From UBA1941 sp964537475 (GTDB lineage Bacteria; Bacteroidota; Bacteroidia; Chitinophagales; LD1), in the NCBI GenBank assembly GCA_964537475.1, contig CAZIBY010000009.1, positions 62,001-126,000 on the forward strand: 64,000 nt of DNA, given 5' to 3'. The notes below the pieces were generated by a model, which was not told the origin of the DNA, made no database searches, and saw only the letters and a list, made by a program, of their open reading frames with translations. Made by a program: the position numbers and the translations under genes. Shown piece after piece: positions 1 through 8,250 of this stretch (its first letter is position 1; each line of letters begins with the position of its first letter).

Positions 1-733
1 TATTGCACAGCAGAAACGTAGGCATGTAGTAGGTGGGGTTGAAGTGCAGGTCTTTGAGGTTGATCTCCAGTACGTCGGTACTTTTCTCTGACATGAGGCC
101 GGTCAGGGCCGAGCCGTCTATTTTGTGTACCTCCTGCAGGATGCGCATATCGAGCGAGGCAAAAATAGTACGCGGCAACACACCTTTGGACTGCACTACA
201 GCATATACCAGCTTGGCATACTCCGGTGGCTCAGGGTGCATGACCTCGTCACCCTTTTTGGATGATACGATCTGGATGTTGTAGTTGACCGGAGGCAGGT
301 TATTTTCTTTGGTGTACTTCTCCACGGCATCTATAGCCTCACTGAGCAGTGGTTTAGTAGCAGCTTCTTTCACCTGATCGGTAAAGCGGCTATTGCCACG
401 CAGGCCGCAATCAAATTTTTTGATCTCATCATAGGTCATCTGGTAGATCTTGTATTTGTCCTTGCCGGCTTCCATCAGTGGCTTGCCATCAGGCGTGGAG
501 CAGATGGCATCATCCATGGTCAGCTCGTGAGAGACCACTACCTGATTGTCCTTGCTGATCACTACATCCAGTTGTATGGTATTGACCCCCAGCTTGGCGG
601 CGCGTACGAAGCCATGGATGCTATTCTCGGGATACATACCGCGAAAGCCGCGATTGCCGCCGATATCAAAAGGTGTCTCGGCCATAGCCGCCGTGGTGAT
701 AAGAGCCAGTAGGAATGATGCCAGGTATTTCAT
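1..733 (-). CDS. Glycerophosphodiester phosphodiesterase-like protein, C-terminus cut by window edge, likely inactive
   Basis: The protein starts at an ATG at 733 with a signal peptide (MKYLASFLLALITTAAMA) and runs off the left edge, so about 244 residues are visible. The fold assignment rests on the GDPD pattern: GGNRGFRGMYPENS at residues 25-38, IQLDVVISKDNQVVVSH at 53-69 and NYNIQIVSS near 150-158. Active family members have HRG, ELD and IEIK at these places. Here the catalytic His is Asn27, the metal-binding Glu of ExD is Gln54 and the third metal Glu is Gln154. Arg28, Asp56 and His69 remain. I infer a secreted or periplasmic protein that keeps the TIM-barrel fold but has probably lost phosphodiesterase activity. 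It is divergent from the gene at 860. Confidence 0.8.
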   Translation of the reverse strand, partial: MKYLASFLLALITTAAMAETPFDIGGNRGFRGMYPENSIHGFVRAAKLGVNTIQLDVVISKDNQVVVSHELTMDDAICSTPDGKPLMEAGKDKYKIYQMTYDEIKKFDCGLRGNSRFTDQVKEAATKPLLSEAIDAVEKYTKENNLPPVNYNIQIVSSKKGDEVMHPEPPEYAKLVYAVVQSKGVLPRTIFASLDMRILQEVHKIDGSALTGLMSEKSTDVLEINLKDLHFNPTYYMPTFLLCN

Positions 734-795
734 CTGATATGTGATTGGTGTAACCCTAAGATACAGGATAATTTCATAATCCATCGACGGGTGTC

Positions 796-825
796 TTGCA
801 GGAGTATCGGGAAATTATATTTTTG
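796..825 (+). promoter_or_regulatory. Bacteroidota-type promoter for the gene at 860
   Basis: TTG at 796-798 is followed after 19 bases by TATTTTTG at 818-825, an exact match to the TAnnTTTG -7 consensus of this phylum. The start codon lies 34 bases further on. Confidence 0.7.
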
Positions 826-859
826 CGGCAACTTTATTAAAACTAACGAGTTACATTTT

Positions 860-1516
860 ATGAAAACGCTCCTCCTCGCATTCGCGATCCTTCTTTCTGT
901 ATCCGCTATCGCTCAGTCTGCCGATGATACGCTCATCTGGAATGATGGTACTGTCTACTATGGCAAGCTGGAAAGGAAAGGCCGGTCTGAAGTGCAATTT
1001 CGCACGCAAGACGGGCATCTGCACTACGTCAGCACGTCCAGTATCGCCTCGGTGCGCCTGGCAGACGGATCGGGCGATGCCCTGACAAAGGCGGCTCCGA
1101 GAGATACTACAGGCGATGCTCATGCGGCTGCCGTCAAAGCAGTGCGGAAAGCAGAAATCGACTCTCTCAAGCAGGTATCTGAAGAAGAATACCCCTCGGT
1201 GGACTGGTCCGACCCCACGATACCCAAATACATAGTACGAAAGCACCGTACCGGAATAGGGCTGGCCGTGGTGGGAAGCGCTCTCACTGTCGGAGGGATC
1301 GCAATGCTGGCCGGCGGTGTGGCCAGTAATGGCCAGACGTCTTCTTACTCAAATAGCTATGGTGCCGGGGCCACGGTCAATGTGGGGCTGGTAGGCGGAG
1401 TAGGTATAGTGTCTATGATAGCCGGGCTACCTATGATGATAGTAGGAGCGGTCAAGGCAAGTAAAGCCAGGCGGCTCGGGCTGTCGCACCAGAAATATCA
1501 TCACCCTGGTTTTTAA
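860..1516 (+). CDS. Secreted or envelope protein with two hydrophobic C-terminal segments
   Basis: I place the start at 860 (218 aa) because it opens a clear signal peptide (MKTLLLAFAILLSVSAIAQ) and sits downstream of a consensus promoter. Residues about 22-70 form a small beta-rich module (DTLIWNDGTVYYGKLERK, then a dG turn and SVRLADG). It is similar to the N-terminus of the protein at 25616. Residues about 150-215 carry two Gly-rich hydrophobic stretches split by a Ser/Tyr/Asn loop, and this part resembles the small protein at 6086. The function is unknown. The stop codon overlaps the convergent proC stop by four bases. Confidence 0.85.
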   Translation: MKTLLLAFAILLSVSAIAQSADDTLIWNDGTVYYGKLERKGRSEVQFRTQDGHLHYVSTSSIASVRLADGSGDALTKAAPRDTTGDAHAAAVKAVRKAEIDSLKQVSEEEYPSVDWSDPTIPKYIVRKHRTGIGLAVVGSALTVGGIAMLAGGVASNGQTSSYSNSYGAGATVNVGLVGGVGIVSMIAGLPMMIVGAVKASKARRLGLSHQKYHHPGF

Positions 1517-2316
1517 TTTCCCAGCTCTTTCGCTCTATTGAGCGCGGCGTATAGCGCATCGTGCACGCCTTCACTGGTACGGGCGGAGTCAAAGACTCTT
1601 AATGCAGCCTCTGTAGTACCGCCGCGAGAGGCCACTTTCTGTATCCATTCCGCGCAGGTACTTTCTCCTTTACCCTGCAGGTGCACTGCACCGAGAAAGG
1701 TCTGCTGTACGAGCAGCTCGGCCTCAGACTCCTTGAACCCCATACGGACAGCAGTCTGTATCATGCTCTGCATAAAGTAAAATACATAGGCCGGCCCGCT
1801 GCCCGAGACGGCGGTGGCAGCATCCAGCATCTCCTCATGCTCTACGTGCAGTGACTTGCCTGTCGTATTGATGAGGTTTTGCACGATGAAGAGTTCCTTC
1901 ATATCCATCTGCGGGGTGGCGGTGAACACGGTCATACCCATGCCTACCTGTGCAGGCAGATTGGGCATACTGCGCACGATCCTGCCAGCGCCGAGGCTCG
2001 ATGCTATGGTGGCTATGCGCACGCCTGCCATGACAGACAGGATGACCTGATGCGCGCGGATGAAAGGACGCACGCTCTCTGCCAGTGCAGGAAAGTCCTG
2101 CGGCTTGACGGCCAGGATGATGATATCTGCCAGGGATACAAAATCTGATGGTGCATAGTGTATCTGGTCCTCGGGCACCTGTATGCTGCGTGCCTCGGTG
2201 TGCTGAGACACCTTGTCCAGTATATAGAGATCGTGCGGATTGATGAAACGTGATGCCAGGAAGCCCCGCGCATAGGTCCTGCCCATATTGCCAAAGCCAA
2301 TGATAAGTATCTTCAT
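1513..2316 (-). CDS. proC: Pyrroline-5-carboxylate reductase
   Basis: It catalyses the last step of proline synthesis, NAD(P)H-dependent reduction of 1-pyrroline-5-carboxylate in the cytoplasm. The start at 2316 gives 267 aa, the usual length, and opens directly with the Rossmann motif MKILIIGFGNMG. Further family marks are ILAVKPQDF, RSMPNLPAQVGMG, AVSGSGPAYVF and the C-terminal ProC signature ASRGGTTEAALRVFD. A longer reading frame to 2373 exists, but its extra 19 residues do not fit the family. It is convergent with the gene at 860 (TTAA shared by both stops) and lies downstream of the DUF748 gene. Confidence 0.95.
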   Translation of the reverse strand: MKILIIGFGNMGRTYARGFLASRFINPHDLYILDKVSQHTEARSIQVPEDQIHYAPSDFVSLADIIILAVKPQDFPALAESVRPFIRAHQVILSVMAGVRIATIASSLGAGRIVRSMPNLPAQVGMGMTVFTATPQMDMKELFIVQNLINTTGKSLHVEHEEMLDAATAVSGSGPAYVFYFMQSMIQTAVRMGFKESEAELLVQQTFLGAVHLQGKGESTCAEWIQKVASRGGTTEAALRVFDSARTSEGVHDALYAALNRAKELGN

Positions 2317-2382
2317 GCGGCTAAAGATAAGCACAGCAGGATGAGTCTGCCAGTAGCGGCGCGTCAAAAACAATCAACAGGG

Positions 2383-4806
2383 CTATTTACCTTTTGACTG
2401 CGCAGGTGTATCATTCTGCTTGAGCTTTTTATCATCTATCAGCATACCTGCCAGGGCGCGCCGCTTGGCTGCGTACCTCAGGCGCGGGTCTATGTGGTTT
2501 AGCGCTACGAGTTTGTCATAAGCCTCTATCAGCTCAGGCGGTGTTTTGCCTTTGTATTCTATCTTGTAGACCGAATAGCCGTCAAACGGGATGATATCAT
2601 GTGAGCGGGTAAAGTGGACGCGGTCAGCAGTGCCATCGCGCCGGAAATAGGATAGGAACTTTTCGCGCCGTGCGGTGCAGAGCTGGGCGTAGCGCTGATC
2701 AACGAGCTGCTGCCCCAGCAGGTGCGCTGCTTTTTCCTGTACAGAATACAATAATTCTATGCCCGGCTGTGCTGTGAGGTAATGCACAAAGCCTGAATCC
2801 TTGACAGACATATGGTCTACCGCCAGTGAATCATCCATCGTAAATGCCGTGGCCTTTTGGTGTCTGCTATCCAGGTAGTAGCGCTTCTTAGCCTCATACA
2901 GCAGGATGTACTCCTTTTCTTTCGCTACATACTCGTATGATGTGACCTCTATCTGTGCCTGCGGGTAGCGCTGCATAAAGTCTGCTATCTGCTGCAGGTG
3001 CTTCTCCTGATCTTCCAGCAGGTCGCAGCGCCGGAGCTCCCATTTGATGGCGAGGTTTTTCTCTACCGTATTTTCTACCTTTTTGGTGTGCTCTATATAG
3101 GCAGTGTACGGCGGCTTGATAATGATATTGCGCACTATCTGGCCGACTATATTCCATATTTTGAAGTGCGGGTCGTGCAGGTTGCCGGCTATGGGCAGGC
3201 TCACGTCTACAGCATTGCCGGGATTGCGCAGCAGCGCTATGATGAGCGGCATGGGTTCGTATTTGGTATCGCCCTTGCGCATACGACCTGCCACGCGTGT
3301 ATCGAGTATGAGCAGGCGATTGTCACTATGCAGCATATCGCTCCGCACCGTAGTAGTGCCTCCGAGCTCTATGATGCCCCGGTCTACAGGGTAAGAGGTG
3401 TAAGTGATAAAGTAGGGGTTGAACAAAGCTGCAGGCAGGCGACTGAGCTGATAGTGCAGGTCGTAGTCCTGATAGGTGCCGGGATTGATGCCGACACTCG
3501 CGGTGAAGGTGCCGTGAGGATTGATGTCAGTCTTGATGGATACCAGTATGTGCGGGTTGTCCTTGTACACCGAGTCGGCGTGTGTGTACAGGTGTTTCGC
3601 GCCGATGTAAAATTTCTCGCGGAGCGCGTAGTCTATGTATTTCAGATCGCCGTCATAGATGTCAAAATGATCGAGGCGATAGGAGCTCTGCAGGAAATTT
3701 TTGACCAGCACTTTGACGTATTTACCTATCTCCAGTATCAGGTTAAACTTCGTGTTATCCGCCTGGGCGGCCTTTACCTTTTGCGCCTTTGCGCCAAACA
3801 TATTCCTCAGATTGTCGAGATAGTCATACCGCTCGTAGACGAAGTAGGGCTGCTGCAAGGCGATAGAGTCAAACCAGTATTGGTACCTGCGCGGCGTGAG
3901 GTCATGTATGCTGAAGCTCAGTCGCTCAAAGGCCACTATATCTGAGGTGGCCGATTTGCCTACATGAAAGTCATATACGCTGACAGGCCCATCTGCATGC
4001 AGCGCGAGTTTATCTTTGAAATTGCCCGTACTATTTATATCAGCGTCTATGGTGCCCCGCAGGCTGGCATAGTTGGTCAGGTCGCGCAGGTACTGCTCCA
4101 GTATCTGCAGATCCAGGTGCCGCATGCTCACGGACACACCATAGTCCAGTTTGTAGAGGTCGAGGTAGCCCTCCCCGCGCACTGTGCCCGTACCGGAACC
4201 GGACTGCATATCAAATTTCAGATGAAAAGAATCAATAGCCCACCACTTGCCCGTGCTGGAGATGTTGACATGCTTCATATAGTAGTTGATCGGGATCGAT
4301 TTCTCTATGTAGTGAAACTCTCCATCTGTGATCTTGAAATTGAGCACATTGATATGGAGCGGATGGCGCACCTTGGGCCCGGGCGGGCGCGGATGTTTGG
4401 GGGAGAAGTGGATGATGAGGTCTGTGAAATTAAAAACCTTGTGATCCTGAATGATCCAGCCCACGGGCCTGACCAGGTCTGCATCTGTAAATTCAAACGT
4501 TTTGGTCAGTGTCTTGGGGATATTGTAGTGTACGTTTAGCTCGTCGGCTTTGAGGATGGTGAGGCTATCGCCTCCGGGTTCGTAGATTTTCAGGCCGCTG
4601 ATGTGCACGTACCCCGTGAAGGGATTGACATAGACCCAGCTCGTTTTGACCTGACGGCCCAGAATGGTCGGGCCCACATAGCTTTCTATGATGTATTTGC
4701 CCACGGGAGAGGCGCAGGCTATCACGACTATGATCACGGCTACTATGATAGTGGCGGTGATCAGCAGCCTGCGCACGGTGAGATGAGATGCGAGGGGCCT
4801 ATTCAC
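2383..4806 (-). CDS. DUF748 / AsmA-like envelope protein
   Basis: This 807-aa protein has one N-terminal membrane anchor (residues about 13-31) followed by a long beta-rich periplasmic region. The N-terminal part (YVNPFTGYVHISGLKIYEPG, then FNFTDLIIHFSPKHP) matches the DUF748 pattern, related to AsmA and YhdP bridge proteins. A C-terminal stretch around 'ISNAVDVSLPIAGNLHDPHF' also fits (mid-protein), followed by a charged helical tail. Its role is inferred to be lipid or envelope homeostasis by analogy with AsmA-like proteins. It could form one transcript with proC (67-base gap) on the same strand. Confidence 0.8.
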   Translation of the reverse strand: MNRPLASHLTVRRLLITATIIVAVIIVVIACASPVGKYIIESYVGPTILGRQVKTSWVYVNPFTGYVHISGLKIYEPGGDSLTILKADELNVHYNIPKTLTKTFEFTDADLVRPVGWIIQDHKVFNFTDLIIHFSPKHPRPPGPKVRHPLHINVLNFKITDGEFHYIEKSIPINYYMKHVNISSTGKWWAIDSFHLKFDMQSGSGTGTVRGEGYLDLYKLDYGVSVSMRHLDLQILEQYLRDLTNYASLRGTIDADINSTGNFKDKLALHADGPVSVYDFHVGKSATSDIVAFERLSFSIHDLTPRRYQYWFDSIALQQPYFVYERYDYLDNLRNMFGAKAQKVKAAQADNTKFNLILEIGKYVKVLVKNFLQSSYRLDHFDIYDGDLKYIDYALREKFYIGAKHLYTHADSVYKDNPHILVSIKTDINPHGTFTASVGINPGTYQDYDLHYQLSRLPAALFNPYFITYTSYPVDRGIIELGGTTTVRSDMLHSDNRLLILDTRVAGRMRKGDTKYEPMPLIIALLRNPGNAVDVSLPIAGNLHDPHFKIWNIVGQIVRNIIIKPPYTAYIEHTKKVENTVEKNLAIKWELRRCDLLEDQEKHLQQIADFMQRYPQAQIEVTSYEYVAKEKEYILLYEAKKRYYLDSRHQKATAFTMDDSLAVDHMSVKDSGFVHYLTAQPGIELLYSVQEKAAHLLGQQLVDQRYAQLCTARREKFLSYFRRDGTADRVHFTRSHDIIPFDGYSVYKIEYKGKTPPELIEAYDKLVALNHIDPRLRYAAKRRALAGMLIDDKKLKQNDTPAQSKGK

Positions 4807-4906
4807 TGCCTCTGAGGTGCAATATCAATGCCACGGCTGTCCAACCTTATGATTCACATAAAGTTGATACTGCTGAGGGTAATAAATACCCCAGACCGCA
4901 AACAAA

Positions 4907-4932
4907 AAAAGCGGCCATTGCTGCCCGCTTTT
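4907..4932 (-). terminator. Intrinsic terminator after the 4958-5335 gene
   Basis: An 8-bp stem pairs 4907-4914 with 4925-4932 (AAAAGCGG/CCGCTTTT) around a 10-base loop. On the minus strand it is followed by a run of T. It lies 26 bases past the stop of the minus-strand gene. Confidence 0.8.
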
Positions 4933-4957
4933 CTGTGTCAATCAAGAAACCATGTCG

Positions 4958-5335
4958 TTAGCTCTCTGAGGAGGATGGCTTCGGCTCCTCAAAGTGGAAC
5001 CTGCTGCCGCAGCGGGAGCGGAAGCGCTCCTTTTGCTCGGGGCTCATGTTTTGCCAGCGATCCTGCATGCGCTGCTGCCACTCAGCATCACTGAAGCGGC
5101 CCCTGCCGCCATAGGTAGCCCATGCCAGACGGCGGTGGCGCCAGCCACCCCAGCCACGGGCGCCAAAGAGCAGACGTACGAGTGCAAAAACACCGAGGGC
5201 CTTGAGGAATGTGAGTGTGCCAAAGCCAAAGAGCGAAGGCATGAGCCAATTCCAAAGGCCCATAGTGGCAAATGCTGCCGCCGTAACGAATGCTACCGGC
5301 ACGAGTATGAATAGAAATCTGAATCTGCGTATCAT
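4958..5335 (-). CDS. Small membrane protein with Trp/Arg-rich tail
   Basis: The 125-aa protein has two hydrophobic N-terminal segments (residues about 5-27 and 34-57). A soluble tail follows with GGWRHRRLAWATYGGRGRF and the helix FSDAEWQQRMQDRWQNMSPEQKERF. The NMSPEQKERF element resembles the LTPEQ-type helices of Spy/CpxP-like and other small Bacteroidota envelope proteins, but I cannot name a family. The gene stands alone, with a terminator behind it. Confidence 0.7.
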   Translation of the reverse strand: MIRRFRFLFILVPVAFVTAAAFATMGLWNWLMPSLFGFGTLTFLKALGVFALVRLLFGARGWGGWRHRRLAWATYGGRGRFSDAEWQQRMQDRWQNMSPEQKERFRSRCGSRFHFEEPKPSSSES

Positions 5336-5470
5336 GTTATGTTGTTATTGTGATTTGAAAAAAGATAGTGCGCTGAGCGTGCATGCAGGGCGCTCAGCAG
5401 CTGTGCTATATGCATGTAGACGCAGCAGCCGGGTTTTTATTGATAAAGGCTGTGAAAAAAATATCTGCGC

Positions 5471-6058
5471 ATGGCGCAAACAGTCAAAAAATGGCTAACT
5501 CGCAGCCGAAAACCTAATACCCCTATCATGGATCTGCCTTATGAACTCCGGGACCTGCTCAGGCAGGCCTACTCTGCAGAGAGAGCTGCAGCTTTTGCCT
5601 ATCAGGGCCATGCCGGCTCCCTGCCCGCACGCGATCACGACGACAAAGCCCGCATACGTGAGATAGAAAATGACGAATGGATACACCGCGCCGAGGTGCT
5701 GAGCCTGATGCACGAGTACGAGGTATCTGTGTCTATATGGTATGAGGTGAAGTACTACCTGATAGGCAAAACGATCAGCTGGAGCTGCTATGTGATAGGC
5801 TGGTTCATGCCGATGTACTTTGCCGGGAGGCTGGAGAGCGGCAATGTAAATGAATACTACCGCATGAAAGACCTCTTTCACACGGAGGGGATCACCCGTC
5901 ATGACGACATACTGGAGGAGATGGGCATCAAGGAGAAAGAGCACGAGGTTTTCTTTCTCGGCAAGATAAGGACCCATGCATGGCTGCCGTTTTTTGAAAA
6001 GGTCTTTGGCTGGGGAGCATCGCGCAGCTACAATCCGATAGACCTGGACGAATTTTAG
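5471..6058 (+). CDS. Ferritin-like / COQ7-type di-iron protein
   Basis: The protein has 195 aa as drawn, or 176 aa if translation starts at the ATG at 5528 (MDLPYELRDLL), which is equally plausible. The di-iron ligand pattern of COQ7 and related ferritin-like proteins is visible: Glu37 in AYSAERAAAF, E69xxH72 in NDEWIHRAE, Glu128 in VNEYY and E155xxH158 in KEKEHEVFF. Two central hydrophobic stretches suggest membrane association. A weak promoter (TTG, 19 bases, TATCTGCG at 5462-5469) lies just upstream. The substrate is not predictable; demethoxyquinone hydroxylation is only one possibility. Confidence 0.75.
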   Translation: MAQTVKKWLTRSRKPNTPIMDLPYELRDLLRQAYSAERAAAFAYQGHAGSLPARDHDDKARIREIENDEWIHRAEVLSLMHEYEVSVSIWYEVKYYLIGKTISWSCYVIGWFMPMYFAGRLESGNVNEYYRMKDLFHTEGITRHDDILEEMGIKEKEHEVFFLGKIRTHAWLPFFEKVFGWGASRSYNPIDLDEF

Positions 6059-6085
6059 ACAGCCTTTTCTTATATCTTCGTAGTG

Positions 6086-6508
6086 ATGCTCAAAAGTTTT
6101 TACATAGTAGCAGTGCTGATCCTGGTATGTACCGGCAGCACGCATGCAGCCGGACCGGCAGGTGGCAGCGTAGTCATGCGCACGGGCACACCCACTGATT
6201 CATTATACTATAAGGATAAAACGGAAAAGCTGCGCGCGGAGCTGAAGTACTACCGCGGCATGAAGACCACGGGCGGAGCGGTGACGGGGCTAGGGGTGTT
6301 GTTCTTTGCAGGTGGCCAGACTCTGCTCTGGACCAGTGTGGCGATGAATGAGACCGGCCGCAGAAACTATAAACCAATAGCCAAAGATCCTATGTTTCTG
6401 GGAGGGCTCGGCGCTACCGTACTCACAGTGATCCCGATGGCATTTGGGGTACCTCTGCTGCGATTTGGTACCAAGCAGGTCAGGGAACTCAAAAAAGAAT
6501 TGCACTGA
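6086..6508 (+). CDS. Small envelope protein with two hydrophobic segments
   Basis: I use the ATG at 6086 (140 aa), which opens a signal peptide (MLKSFYIVAVLILVCTGSTHA); a GTG directly before it is in frame. Two Gly-rich hydrophobic segments (GGAVTGLGVLFFAGGQTLLW and FLGGLGATVLTVIPMAFGVP) are followed by a basic tail. The layout resembles the C-terminal half of the protein at 860. A -7-like TATCTTCG ends six bases before the start, so the transcript may be leaderless. Function unknown. Confidence 0.75.
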   Translation: MLKSFYIVAVLILVCTGSTHAAGPAGGSVVMRTGTPTDSLYYKDKTEKLRAELKYYRGMKTTGGAVTGLGVLFFAGGQTLLWTSVAMNETGRRNYKPIAKDPMFLGGLGATVLTVIPMAFGVPLLRFGTKQVRELKKELH

Positions 6509-6515
6509 TCGCTCT

Positions 6516-6998
6516 ATGAAGCAGCCCAACCGTACGCTTACTATCTTTCACTACATCAGGATGACACTCATAGCTGCTGCTATGATAGCGCTATTTACCT
6601 GGGAGCGTTTCCCATGGCTGCATTTGCCTGCGCTGGTAGCCGTGGTGGGAGAGGTGATCCTGGAGCTGGCCTACATAGTGTACCTGATGCGTGGATTCCG
6701 GCGTGTGGTGGCTACAGTAGAGCTGGAGCAGGAGAGCAAAGGTGACGACGGACTCTCTACGAGCTTGTATCTGCTGCGGTATGATTATGATGGGCAGCAG
6801 CACGCGTGCCGCTATGGAGACAATATTTTGTCCAATACTTTCGCAGGTGCCACTCACGCCAGGCTCATGATAGACAAAAAAGACCATCAGGTCATCCTTT
6901 TAGATGACTTCAAAAGGCGCTACCTGAATCTCTTTTTTGCGCTGATGATGCTCGCCAGCGTCTTATCTTTTATGGGTATATTAGGCAATACATTCTAG
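6516..6998 (+). CDS. DUF3592-like membrane protein
   Basis: The start at 6516, eight bases after the preceding stop, gives 160 aa. Two adjacent N-terminal membrane segments (about 13-60) and one C-terminal segment (about 136-158) flank a soluble middle. The middle reads ATVELEQESKGDDGLSTSLYLLRYDYDGQQHACRYG in pieces that look like the beta-rich DUF3592 layout. It is probably co-transcribed with the gene at 6086. Its stop codon overlaps that of the convergent small gene at 6995. Confidence 0.75.
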   Translation: MKQPNRTLTIFHYIRMTLIAAAMIALFTWERFPWLHLPALVAVVGEVILELAYIVYLMRGFRRVVATVELEQESKGDDGLSTSLYLLRYDYDGQQHACRYGDNILSNTFAGATHARLMIDKKDHQVILLDDFKRRYLNLFFALMMLASVLSFMGILGNTF

Positions 6999-7198
6999 AG
7001 TGTGATGTATCCCGCCCGGATGCCTTGCGCCAGTTCCAGTACCTTCCAGATGAAAAGCGCCCAGGATTCTGCTATGATAAGCAGGGTACTGGCAGATAGT
7101 GATAAGACACCTACTATGTTGAAGCTCTTGCCACCGGATATCGGGGCCATGATCTCATTGAGGTAGGAGCGGTAGCTCAGGTATGCGCGGCGTATCAT
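6995..7198 (-). CDS. Small single-pass membrane protein, uncertain
   Basis: The 67-aa frame has one hydrophobic segment (FNIVGVLSLSASTLLIIAE) and a sensible charge distribution. Upstream on the minus strand a TTG and TACCTAAA are spaced by 20 bases, a partial promoter match. Its stop codon interlocks with that of the convergent gene at 6516. No family is recognised, and a chance ORF is possible. Confidence 0.45.
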   Translation of the reverse strand: MIRRAYLSYRSYLNEIMAPISGGKSFNIVGVLSLSASTLLIIAESWALFIWKVLELAQGIRAGYITL

Positions 7199-7476
7199 GA
7201 TAAACAGTTTAGGTACGTTTTATTCATCTCTATGTCAACGTTCTAAAAGCGTGCCTGATTGTGACGTTTGCATTCTTTAATGGATTTTACCGCCAGGTGA
7301 GGAGCGGATACCTCATTCTGACCGTGAAAGTCACGTTTCTATCTATGAAACCCACGGATCAGAAATAGCAGATAGAGTTTTACATGTGTTTGGTCATACT
7401 GCTCGGTATATAGTTAAACGACGGGACGACCTTTATGTCATAAACGGCATTGTTTCACTACTAAAAAAACTATCGT

Positions 7477-8199
7477 ATGTACCAGATCAAAACAAACTCC
7501 ATTATGATCATAGCTGCAGCTATGCTGCTGCTGGCCGGCTGCAAAAAAGACAATACTGCTACACTGACTGCCGATGATGCATCAGACGCGATGAGCGCAG
7601 CGCTGAGCAGTAATACTGATGGCCTCTCCTCTCAGGTATCCACTGCGGCGAGCTACGCTGTAGCACAGGGCGCCTACAAAACAGACGGCGCGCAGACGCT
7701 CCAGTGCGGTGTAGCATTTGATACGACTGTGGCATTCAGCTATAGCGGTGGCGCTACCACAGCCAGCTATACCGGGCAGTGGGAGTACCTGCTCACCTGC
7801 ACAGGCAGCCAGAGCCTGGCCATGACCGGCAGCTACAGCGGCAACTTTGATGCGCCGCGCATATCGTCTACCAATAGTGGGCAGCGCCAATGGGTCCTGA
7901 GCGGTATCACAGGCAGCACCTCTACTCCGTATACTTTTAATGGTACGCTGACCCGCACCGGCTCTCACACCTCCAAGGTGAGAAACCGCTATACCTATAC
8001 TGTAGATATGACTGTGACCGTGACCAACCTCACGGTGAGCAAGACCACCTATGAGATCACGGGAGGTACCGGCACAGTGACCATGACGAGCACAGTGAGC
8101 AATGGCAACAGCTATACATTCAATGGTAATATCACTTTCCTGGGCGGAGGTGCGGCTACACTGACCATCAATGGCAATACCTATAATGTAACGCTGTAA
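7477..8199 (+). CDS. Secreted lipoprotein, Ser/Thr-rich, unknown function
   Basis: The 240-aa protein has a lipoprotein signal with lipobox LLAGC at about residues 18-22, followed by KKD, a common Bacteroidota export context. The rest is rich in Thr, Ser and Gly with short alternating strands (TVDMTVTVTNLTVSKTTYE, TFNGNITFLGG). It looks like an outer-surface beta protein. The 278-base upstream gap holds no clear gene or consensus promoter. A terminator follows at 8225. Confidence 0.85.
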   Translation: MYQIKTNSIMIIAAAMLLLAGCKKDNTATLTADDASDAMSAALSSNTDGLSSQVSTAASYAVAQGAYKTDGAQTLQCGVAFDTTVAFSYSGGATTASYTGQWEYLLTCTGSQSLAMTGSYSGNFDAPRISSTNSGQRQWVLSGITGSTSTPYTFNGTLTRTGSHTSKVRNRYTYTVDMTVTVTNLTVSKTTYEITGGTGTVTMTSTVSNGNSYTFNGNITFLGGGAATLTINGNTYNVTL

Positions 8200-8224
8200 A
8201 AAAAGGGTTAAGCGTTAATGAAAG

Positions 8225-8250
8225 GCTGCAGGACCTCCTGCGGCTTTTTT
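8225..8250 (+). terminator. Intrinsic terminator after the 7477 lipoprotein gene
   Basis: GCTGCAGGA (8225-8233) pairs with TCCTGCGGC (8236-8244) and is followed by six T. The T-run shares its last bases with the stop codon of the convergent gene at 8249. Confidence 0.85.

Noticed and set aside
2998..3945. Long plus-strand open frame (315 codons) opposite the DUF748 gene
   Set aside because: It is antisense to a gene with clear family motifs, and its composition (runs of Val, Tyr, Ile, His) is what the complement of that gene gives.
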